A stretch of DNA of 64,000 bases, taken from NCBI GenBank assembly GCA_029218425.1, contig JAQXRH010000010.1, positions 49,703 to 113,702 on the forward strand. Reading direction: 5' to 3'. Positions 40,832-48,532 of the stretch are shown here, piece after piece. The DNA is from Bacteroidales bacterium. GTDB lineage: Bacteria > Bacteroidota > Bacteroidia > Bacteroidales > Muribaculaceae. How positions within the stretch are numbered: the first letter of the stretch is position 1; each line of letters starts with the position of its first letter. The notes below the pieces were generated by a model, which ran no database searches, had not been told where the DNA came from, and saw nothing but the letters and a program-made list of their open reading frames with translations. The position numbers and the translations under genes were made by a program.

Positions 40832-41290
40832 CTACTCCCACACACTCCTGCGCATATTGTTTAGTATCATCACCTCACTATCTCCCACATCATCGCCAAT
40901 CACTCGTCGGCCATCCCAACGCTCCGCAACACCTTCGCGCATCCACGCCTCAATCCCCTCATGCCTCCCTCGCTCATACCCACGAGCCTCAGCCTCTGCG
41001 ATCAACCGCTCAATCTCTACACCGCTCACCATCGCTCCAGCCTCGCCATCCGCCTCAGCCTTCAGCCCAGCCTCCTCCTCCTTCAGCTCCGCCTCCGCTT
41101 CGGCCTCCGTCAGCTCATCGCCCGCCGCCTCGCTCGCCGCATCCGCACCGCCTCCGCTCTCATCTTTCGCTTCCGCTTGCTCCGCCTCCGCTGCTCCAAC
41201 CACAAGCTCAGGCCCGATTTCTCCATTTTGTCCATCTCGCACTTCCGCCTTTTCTACCATTTTTTCTTCCTTTTCTGCCATTTCTTTCAT
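40832..41290 (-). CDS. Acidic Ala/Glu-rich coiled-coil protein, scaffold-like by composition and position
   Basis: KEMAEKEEKMVEKAEV...DELTEAEAEAELKEEEAGLKAEADGEAGAMVSGVEIERLIAEAEARGYERGRHEGIEAWM. Confidence 0.6.
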   Translation of the reverse strand: MKEMAEKEEKMVEKAEVRDGQNGEIGPELVVGAAEAEQAEAKDESGGGADAASEAAGDELTEAEAEAELKEEEAGLKAEADGEAGAMVSGVEIERLIAEAEARGYERGRHEGIEAWMREGVAERWDGRRVIGDDVGDSEVMILNNMRRSVWE

Positions 41291-41434
41291 ATCTATCTTT
41301 ATTTTAATGGTTTATAACTCATTTACACTGCAAAGTTAAGACCCCATTCCCCCCAAAATGCGTCAAAATCATACACTCCTTTCAAAAAAATTTACAAATC
41401 CCCTCAAAAAATTTTATTTTTCAAAATCTTTATT

Positions 41435-41442
41435 TACCTTTG
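41435..41442 (+). promoter_or_regulatory. TACCTTTG -7 element of the small RNA candidate
   Basis: Match to TAnnTTTG; no clear -33 TTG. Confidence 0.4.
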
Positions 41443-41447
41443 CCTTG

Positions 41448-41508
41448 GTTTAATATGTTACCGATAGGGTAGTGCTCCTCTCCTTTTTGCTATCCCTATT
41501 TTTTCATC
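41448..41508 (+). ncRNA. Short terminator-ended RNA candidate
   Basis: gatagggtagtgctcctctcctttttgctatccctattttttc: stem atagggtag/ctatccctat followed by T6. Confidence 0.45.
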
Positions 41509-41614
41509 TCTATCTCTCTCTCGTATCCTCTCCGATACTCTCCCTCTCGACCCTTTAACATTTTAATATAACTTATTCTCCGGCAGCCCTTTCTGGAAAC
41601 CCGCCACTTCTTTT

Positions 41615-41755
41615 TTCATAGTCCAAGGCCGCTCGTGAGATAGTTTATGCCTGAATATCGGTGTGAACTATTGCATACGAGTTTGTTGGACAGGGCGCTT
41701 GGCGGTGCCTCAGTAAGCATTTCTCCTGCAATAAGTTCACACCTTCTGTTTTTCT
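41615..41755 (+). ncRNA. Structured RNA candidate, possible pseudoknot, strand uncertain
   Basis: gtgtgaactattgca(41661)/tgcaataagttcacac(41727) crossed by gtccaa..ctcgt(41621)/acgag..ttggac(41677); T-rich 3' end. Confidence 0.45.
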
Positions 41756-42025
41756 ACCTCACTCTTATGCAATCACCCTCTCCCCATCCTTAAATTCTCT
41801 CCCCATTCCAGCAGCCCCCTCTTCCCGCTCCCTCCAGCCAACGCTCCCTCCCCCGCTGACAACACATACTACAACAATCTTAGTAACCTTATACTACCCC
41901 CAATCCTATTTCCTTAATCCTATTTATTTATATAACCAATTTCTATTCCTCTCTTCGACATCATTTCAGCTCACACATACAAACCATTTTTACGCTATAA
42001 ATAATTTAATTGAAATTTGGACAAA

Positions 42026-42062
42026 AGTCAGGAGCGTCGCCGTGAGGCAACGCTCCTGACAC
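42026..42062. terminator. Terminator hairpin downstream of metK
   Basis: gtcaggagcgtcgccgtgaggcaacgctcctgac flanked by T/A runs on both strands. Confidence 0.65.
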
Positions 42063-42131
42063 CTTTTATGATACCCTTTTACATCCTTATAAACCCTATC
42101 CCCCTTATCCGGGCCCCGCTCCCTCGCCTGC

Positions 42132-42166
42132 TCGTCTTGGTTCTGTGTAGAGGCTTTAGCCTCGCC
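42132..42166 (+). repeat. REP-like repeat, copy 5
   Basis: cgtcttggttctgtgtagaggctttagcctcgcc. Confidence 0.85.
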
Positions 42167-42181
42167 ACCCTCGCCGCATCG

Positions 42182-43498
42182 CTATTTAATCCCAAACGCT
42201 TCGCGCAACTTATCCACGTAGTCCAACTTCTCCCACGTGAACAGCTCCACCTCTACCGTCTTATCTTTCTCATACGCCGAGTGGAAATGCTTCGTCACTT
42301 TGCGCGGCGTGCGCCCGAAATGACCCCACGTCGCCGTCTCAAGATATATAGGATTACGCAACTTCAACCGTGTCTCTATCCCGTGAGGCGTCATGTCAAA
42401 CAGCTTGTTCACCTTCGCCGATATCTCCGCATCACTCATCGCCACCTTCGACGTTCCCTGCGTGTCGACATACAACGACACCGGCTTAGCAACTCCAATG
42501 GCATACGCCACCTGAACCAACGCCCGGTCAGCTATCCCTGCCGCTACAAGGTTCTTCGCTATATGTCGTGCTGCATACGCTGCCGACCTATCCACCTTCG
42601 ACGGATCTTTCCCTGAAAACGCTCCTCCTCCATGAGCCCCATGGCCCCCGTAGGTGTCCACTATGATCTTCCTCCCCGTCAATCCCGTGTCTCCGTGAGG
42701 CCCACCGATCACAAATTTCCCCGTCGGGTTTACATGCAAGATGTAGTCATCGTCTATCAGCGAGGATATGTCTGCCGGAACCTTCTCCTTAACTCTCGGT
42801 ATCAGCACTTCCTTAACATCCTTCTGTATCTGCGCAAGCATCATCTTGTCAGCCTCTGTCTGGCTCAACCCACCTGTCGCCTCTACAAACTCATCATGCT
42901 GCGTCGATATCACTATCGTATGAACTCTCACCGGCCTATGGCTCTCGTCATACTCCACCGTTACCTGGCTCTTCGCATCCGGCCGTAGATAACTCCTGCG
43001 CTCTCCGCGGCTGTCGCTATACGTGAAATACTTTCCCTCTCGCCTTATCTGCGACAACTCCTTCAACAACGCATGACTCAATGCCAACGTCAACGGTATA
43101 TACAACGCTGTCTCATTCGTTGCATACCCAAACATCATCCCCTGGTCTCCTGCTCCCTGCTTCTTGGGGTCTACTACGTCTACTCCACGGTTGATGTCTG
43201 CCGACTGCTCATGTATCGCCGACAATACGCCACATGCCTCCCCGTCAAACTTCAACTCCGACCGGTCATAACCAATCTCTTTGATTACTCGACGCACCTC
43301 CGACAACAAGTCTATGTATGCCTTGCTCTTTACCTCGCCGGCTACTATTACCTGTCCGGTCGTCACAAGCGTCTCACACGCTACCTTCGAATCCTTGTCA
43401 TGCGCCAAAAACTGATCCAATATCGCATCCGATATCTGATCCGCTACTTTGTCTGGGTGTCCTTCCGACACCGACTCCGATGTAAATAAATAATTCAT
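42182..43498 (-). CDS. metK: S-adenosylmethionine synthase
   Basis: [102 protein letters not shown]. Confidence 0.98.
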   Translation of the reverse strand: MNYLFTSESVSEGHPDKVADQISDAILDQFLAHDKDSKVACETLVTTGQVIVAGEVKSKAYIDLLSEVRRVIKEIGYDRSELKFDGEACGVLSAIHEQSADINRGVDVVDPKKQGAGDQGMMFGYATNETALYIPLTLALSHALLKELSQIRREGKYFTYSDSRGERRSYLRPDAKSQVTVEYDESHRPVRVHTIVISTQHDEFVEATGGLSQTEADKMMLAQIQKDVKEVLIPRVKEKVPADISSLIDDDYILHVNPTGKFVIGGPHGDTGLTGRKIIVDTYGGHGAHGGGAFSGKDPSKVDRSAAYAARHIAKNLVAAGIADRALVQVAYAIGVAKPVSLYVDTQGTSKVAMSDAEISAKVNKLFDMTPHGIETRLKLRNPIYLETATWGHFGRTPRKVTKHFHSAYEKDKTVEVELFTWEKLDYVDKLREAFGIK

Positions 43499-43826
43499 TG
43501 CTCTTAACGTTTTTTAAATTCTACACTCGCGCTTCTGCATCCTCTTTCCGCCTGACAACACTTAGCAGGCCGACAGCCGACGCAGTCGCACAATTAATAA
43601 AAACAATAAGAACAGAGGGGAAATAGGGCTGAGTAAATGCGGTTTTAGCATTTTTTTGGGTGGTTGCAAGCAGCCAAATTTGTCCACCGTTCTTTTCGCC
43701 CGCAAAAATAATAAATTTTTTCCACCCCACCAACATTCTCCCACCATTTCCCACAAAAAAAATCTCCTCGCCTCGCTCCGCCTTGCTCCGTCCCGCTCCG
43801 CCCCGCCTTGCTCCGCCCCTCCCCGC

Positions 43827-43861
43827 CGTCTTGGTTCTGTGTAGAGGCTTTAGCCTCGCCC
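43827..43861 (+). repeat. REP-like repeat, copy 6
   Basis: cgtcttggttctgtgtagaggctttagcctcgcc. Confidence 0.85.
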
Positions 43862-43884
43862 CCATCCCGCTCCACCGCCTCCAT

Positions 43885-43935
43885 TATCTCTCGATAAATC
43901 CCGATATCTCTCGATTAATCTCGATAAATCCCGCC
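43885..43935 (+). repeat. Short tandem repeat (tcgataaatc)n, second array
   Basis: ctctcgataaatcccgatatctctcgattaatctcgataaatccc. Confidence 0.8.
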
Positions 43936-43950
43936 TATCGCCCCCCCTCT

Positions 43951-43985
43951 GCGTCTTGGTTCTGTGTAGAGGCTTTAGCCTCGCC
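43951..43985 (+). repeat. REP-like repeat, copy 7
   Basis: gcgtcttggttctgtgtagaggctttagcctcgcc. Confidence 0.85.
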
Positions 43986-44028
43986 CCCATCTCGCCCTCC
44001 CCCCCCATCCCGCTCCACCGCCTCCATT

Positions 44029-44076
44029 ATCTCTCGATAAATCCCGATATCTCTCGATAAATCTCGATAAATCCCT
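44029..44076 (+). repeat. Short tandem repeat (tcgataaatc)n, third array
   Basis: ctctcgataaatcccgatatctctcgataaatctcgataaatccc. Confidence 0.8.
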
Positions 44077-44088
44077 CCCATCGCCCCT

Positions 44089-44123
44089 GCGTCTTGGTTC
44101 TGTGTAGAGGCTTTAGCCTCGCC
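44089..44123 (+). repeat. REP-like repeat, copy 8
   Basis: gcgtcttggttctgtgtagaggctttagcctcgcc. Confidence 0.85.
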
Positions 44124-44156
44124 CTCGCCCTCGCTCGTCCGGGGCCATCCCCACTA

Positions 44157-44195
44157 TAAAAAAGGCGGCGTGCCAACGCACACCGCCTTTTGCTC
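44157..44195. terminator. Terminator downstream of the 44223 gene
   Basis: aaaaaaggcggcgtgccaacgcacaccgcctttt. Confidence 0.7.
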
Positions 44196-44222
44196 GATTT
44201 CCAGGTGATGACCTATAAGGCC

Positions 44223-46874
44223 TTATTTCCCGGTGATGATGAAATTCTTTATCTCCCAAGTATCGGCCCCACTATCAGTCGAACCATACTTGAAGCCGAT
44301 CTCTATCTTCTTGCCAGCGTATGCCGACAGGCTTATCTCACCCGACGATACAAACGTCCACGCTCCTGCATCAGGCCATGTCGGTATGTAATGCTTCGTC
44401 CATGTCGACTTGCCAAATTCACGCACCATCAACGCACACTCCTGTTTCAGTGTCGTCTGGAACTTAGCCGCGTGGTCAAACGTCAACGTAGCCTCTGTCT
44501 TGCCTGTCAGGTCTACCGTCGTGTAGGCATAAGCCTCCGATACGTACGCCGTGCCGCTGATGTAGCACGATGCATTCAGATAGCCCGAACCATTGTACTC
44601 TTTCCAGCTCCATATATAGCTCGCTGCTTCCGGCTTTGTCACATTGTCAAAACTCCAGTCGTCGGCATTGGCTACCAATCCTTCATAGATCGTGCTGCCC
44701 GATGGATCGGGGGTGTTGCCGCCACCTTCGCCTACTATCTCATATTTCGACGTGTTTTTCAACCCAGGTCCGCCGCAATATTTCATCACATTGCCATAGA
44801 GCAACACCTCGGCCCCTAAGTTGCCGGAATTATCCTTGAGGTTGAGCGCCGTGCGCACTGCCCCGGCGGGCAACTGGATGCCCACACACTGGGTGTAGTC
44901 CTTGCAGTCGGCTGTCGGCCCTACCACTATGTTGGTGGCCAAATCGGCCGGCGCGCCAAACACTGTATTGCTAATCGTAGTCGACGGGGTCGACGGCATA
45001 TACCCTACGATAAAGCCTTTAACCCATACTCCTGCTCCTCCGGCCGGCGACTCTGTTGTCGACGTCGGGTTGAGCGCTATGACATTGGCCGTATTATAGG
45101 GCTTCTCGTATGTCCCGTCGCCATCGCCTGTCGGTGGGGTAGGGGTGTCACCACCGCCACCTTCGCCGCTGCCTTCCGACAAGATGGTATACTTAGAGGT
45201 GTTCTTCAACCCAGGACCGCTGCAATATTTCATCACGTCGCCATAGAGCGATATTTTGGCTCCTAAGTTGCCGGGATTATCCATGAGGTTGAGCGCCGTA
45301 CGCACTGCCCCCGACGGCAACTGGATGCCAATGCACTTGGTGTAGTCGGTGCAGTCGGCTGTCGGACCAAGCACTATGTTGGTGGCCAAATCGGCCGGCG
45401 CTCCAAACACTGTATTGCTTATCGTAGTCGACGGGGTCGACGGCATATAACCTACGATGTAACCGCTCACCCATACTCCGCTCGCCACTGCCTCAGTCGT
45501 CGAGTTCGGATTCATGGCAACTACCTGGTCGGTATTGTACGGACTGTTCTCCGTTCCGTCGCCGCTCGGTATCGATCCGCCTCCGGTCTCTATCCCTTCG
45601 ATGCGGAATTGCGACGTCGCTCCGGAGTTGTCGGTGATACCCCATGTGCCCATGTACTTGGCAAGACTGCCGTATAGCCATATCTGCTTGCCGAAGTTCG
45701 ACGGATTGTCGCGCAAGTTACCCAATGCACGCAATTCGCTGTCTTGCGGCAATGAGATTACCAAACACTTGTTGTAGTCCTTGCAGTCGGCGCTCGGTCC
45801 TATTACCAATGTGTTGGCAAGCACTACGTCGCTGCCCCATTCTATGTCGTCGTTGCTCTTTACCTCGGTCACCTCGGGAGCTACGGCTCCTACTATGTAG
45901 CCTGTGGTCCATCCTTTGGCGCGGCGACCTTCTTCCTCTATGGCTATCGCCTGCTCTACGGTGTAAGGATTATCCTCCCCGCCCGGCTCTATTGTCGGGT
46001 TGCCGAAGTTCATAAACCCGTTCCTGTCGATAAGTGTCAACTGCCACGGGCTGCTGTCCGAATCATCCGATGTAGCATAGTAGTCAAGTATACCTACTAC
46101 GTCGCCATATCCCTCCGGAAGCATCATGTCGCGGAAGGTGGCATAGCCCGACGTGCGCACTGTCAACGTCTGCCCTTCGGAGTCGGTGAGCAAGCGGTTG
46201 GTAGTCACCTTGTAGCCGTCGGTAACTGCCAACTTGCCGCCCTCTGCAAAACTTACATTGTTGAACCGTACTATTTGCGACTGTATCTCGGGCAACAGCG
46301 ACGGATCGGTGGGCAACTCGCTGAAATTGCGAATCGCTATGGTGTCAATCTTCGACACGTTGGGTAGACCATTGAGCTGCATGTGCGACTCAAGCAAGGC
46401 CGGCGGCATGAATGTGGCCTCCCACACCTGCCCTTTCTCGTAGAACAATGGGTAGCCCAACTGCTGTGTGCCGTTGTACTTGCCTATGTACATCCCGGTC
46501 AGGTCGATGACTATCTCCTGCCCAGGTGCATACTTGGTGTACATGCCGGTCGAGTTCACCGAAATGGCAAGCGCTGCCGTCTCGTCCTGTATCACCAATT
46601 TCTTGTATACATTGCCTGTCGCATCCGACGATATGACGCGTCCGCTGATGATGTAATGCGACCCATCTTCACGCTCGGTGATGGTGTCGATATAATTCAC
46701 AGTGTTCTGCCAATATGCCTTCTTAACCTCCAATATGGTGGCATTAGGCTCCATTGTCGCTATCGGAATGTTCAACCCCGGCGTGTTGTCGTCGAAGTCG
46801 TCCTGGCACGAGGTCATACCTACGCCCATCGTCACCACCGCGATTCCTATTATATATTTTTTCAGACTTTTCAT
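44223..46874 (-). CDS. Surface lipoprotein with DUF5689-like N-terminus, three DUF6359-like repeats and a choice-of-anchor-type C-terminus
   Basis: Lipobox MTSCQDD; repeated [W]xxGYIVG...ATNIV[LV]GPTADC...YTQCVGIQLPAGAVRTALNL units. Confidence 0.7.
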   Translation of the reverse strand: MKSLKKYIIGIAVVTMGVGMTSCQDDFDDNTPGLNIPIATMEPNATILEVKKAYWQNTVNYIDTITEREDGSHYIISGRVISSDATGNVYKKLVIQDETAALAISVNSTGMYTKYAPGQEIVIDLTGMYIGKYNGTQQLGYPLFYEKGQVWEATFMPPALLESHMQLNGLPNVSKIDTIAIRNFSELPTDPSLLPEIQSQIVRFNNVSFAEGGKLAVTDGYKVTTNRLLTDSEGQTLTVRTSGYATFRDMMLPEGYGDVVGILDYYATSDDSDSSPWQLTLIDRNGFMNFGNPTIEPGGEDNPYTVEQAIAIEEEGRRAKGWTTGYIVGAVAPEVTEVKSNDDIEWGSDVVLANTLVIGPSADCKDYNKCLVISLPQDSELRALGNLRDNPSNFGKQIWLYGSLAKYMGTWGITDNSGATSQFRIEGIETGGGSIPSGDGTENSPYNTDQVVAMNPNSTTEAVASGVWVSGYIVGYMPSTPSTTISNTVFGAPADLATNIVLGPTADCTDYTKCIGIQLPSGAVRTALNLMDNPGNLGAKISLYGDVMKYCSGPGLKNTSKYTILSEGSGEGGGGDTPTPPTGDGDGTYEKPYNTANVIALNPTSTTESPAGGAGVWVKGFIVGYMPSTPSTTISNTVFGAPADLATNIVVGPTADCKDYTQCVGIQLPAGAVRTALNLKDNSGNLGAEVLLYGNVMKYCGGPGLKNTSKYEIVGEGGGNTPDPSGSTIYEGLVANADDWSFDNVTKPEAASYIWSWKEYNGSGYLNASCYISGTAYVSEAYAYTTVDLTGKTEATLTFDHAAKFQTTLKQECALMVREFGKSTWTKHYIPTWPDAGAWTFVSSGEISLSAYAGKKIEIGFKYGSTDSGADTWEIKNFIITGK

Positions 46875-46910
46875 ATTGTTTGAAATTTTGTTGTTGTTTC
46901 CATCATGGGT

Positions 46911-48476
46911 TTATTTCCCGGTGATGACGAAATTCTTGATTTCCCAAGTGTCGGACCCGCTTGTCGATGACCCATATATGAAGCCTATCTCTATCTTCTT
47001 GCCGACATATTCTTTCAAGCTTATCTTGCCCGACGATACAAAGGTCCACGACCCGGCTTCAGGCCAACTGGGTATTGCAAGCTCGTTCCATGCCGATGCG
47101 CCTTCTACGCGTACTATCGCTCCGCACAGCTCTTTAAGCGTGGTCTGGAACTTGGCAGCATGCTCAAACGTCAACGTCGCTTCGCTCTTGCCGCTCAGGT
47201 CTACCTTTGTATAGGCTAATGCCTGCGATTCGTAAGCCGTACCGCTGATGTAGCATGATGCATTCAGGTATTCCGAACCATTGTACTCTTTCCAGCTCCA
47301 TATATAGCTTGCTGCCTCGGGCATGCTGGTGTTTTCTATCGTCCAGTCATCGGCATTGGCTACCAACCCTTGGTAGATGGTGCCTGCCGACGGCTCGGGA
47401 TCGGTTGGCTCTGCGGGCTCTGCGGGCGTGAAGTCGGGGATAATCGACGGGTCGTTGGCCATCTCATATAGCTCCGGTGCCAAGTATTGGTCGCTAAGCG
47501 CACTGTAGATGCCATACGACTTGTAGCTCGTGTCGTATGCCAATATCGAACCCGATGCCACGTTGCTGATTACCCACAGCCCGGCGTCGTTCTTGACTGC
47601 CGTCCAGTAGAAGGCGGTGTTGTCCTTCATCGGTTGCTTGGCCACGCTCGGTCGGTTCGACCATCCCGTGCCGTAAGGTGCCTGATACAGGAACATTCCC
47701 TTGTAGTCGGTGATGTAGTATTGGCCGCTGCCTGCCGTTACCTCGGTGAACATGAAGCCATATTTCTCCGATGCACTGAACTTGTTGCCGCTTATCGACA
47801 CTGCCTCGGTGTAGAGGAAGCCGTTGTCGCCGGCTGCCGTGACTGTCTGCGCAGCGCTGTTGTCTGCTACCAATGCGTAGGCGCGACCCGATGTGATGTC
47901 GCCGCTCAGCAAGGTGTAATCCGATTTCCCTACTTCTACATCGCCGGTGTCTATGCCCTTGTCGCCCCATTCAAAGTGGGTCAACGAACGCACGCCCGGT
48001 ATGCCTAAGTATTTGTCTATATAACCACGCACTGTCACTTGGCGACCAAGGTTGGTGGGGTTCTGGTTGAGGTTCAATGTATTGCGCACTGCGCCCGAGG
48101 GCAATTGCAACGATATGCATCGCGTGTAGTCGGTGCAGTCGGGTGTCGCCGCAAGCAACAGGTTGGTCTGGCTCTCAAACGGCTCCACGAATGCTGCTGT
48201 CTGGTCGGTGCACGTAAACACTGTCTCTGTCGTGTTCACACAACCTACTATGTAGCCTGTCACCCAATAGTATTTGTCGGTGTCGGGCGCATCCGAATAG
48301 TAGGCATTGTAGTAGGCATAGGCGCCCGCTACCGTTAATGGCGCATCCCACTTGCCGTCGCCGCCCATGTCGGGGCTCTCTACGGGGGGATAGTCGTAGT
48401 TGACGTCGCATGATGTAATTCCCATGCCTGCTGCAAGGGCTATTACCGACGCGTATATTATCTTATGCAGTTTCAT
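46911..48476 (-). CDS. Surface lipoprotein with DUF6359-like domain; C-terminus paralogous to the 44223 gene
   Basis: Lipobox GITSCDVN; C-terminal IYQGLVANADDW...AASYIWSWKEYNGSEYLNASCYISGTAY...DTWEIKNFVITGK. Confidence 0.75.
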   Translation of the reverse strand: MKLHKIIYASVIALAAGMGITSCDVNYDYPPVESPDMGGDGKWDAPLTVAGAYAYYNAYYSDAPDTDKYYWVTGYIVGCVNTTETVFTCTDQTAAFVEPFESQTNLLLAATPDCTDYTRCISLQLPSGAVRNTLNLNQNPTNLGRQVTVRGYIDKYLGIPGVRSLTHFEWGDKGIDTGDVEVGKSDYTLLSGDITSGRAYALVADNSAAQTVTAAGDNGFLYTEAVSISGNKFSASEKYGFMFTEVTAGSGQYYITDYKGMFLYQAPYGTGWSNRPSVAKQPMKDNTAFYWTAVKNDAGLWVISNVASGSILAYDTSYKSYGIYSALSDQYLAPELYEMANDPSIIPDFTPAEPAEPTDPEPSAGTIYQGLVANADDWTIENTSMPEAASYIWSWKEYNGSEYLNASCYISGTAYESQALAYTKVDLSGKSEATLTFEHAAKFQTTLKELCGAIVRVEGASAWNELAIPSWPEAGSWTFVSSGKISLKEYVGKKIEIGFIYGSSTSGSDTWEIKNFVITGK

Positions 48477-48532
48477 AAACGTTTTCCTTTTGTTTTATAT
48501 TCTGTACTTTCGTTTCAGTAATCACTCGTATT

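Noticed and set aside
35485-41290. Complete prophage
   Set aside because: No terminase, tail, lysis, integrase or att-like repeats found; reported instead as a head-only cassette.
43499-43640. SAM riboswitch upstream of metK
   Set aside because: No recognisable SAM aptamer in the short leader.
40456-44123. CRISPR array
   Set aside because: Repeats are irregularly spaced, lack uniform unique spacers and are mixed with decamer arrays; no cas genes in the window.
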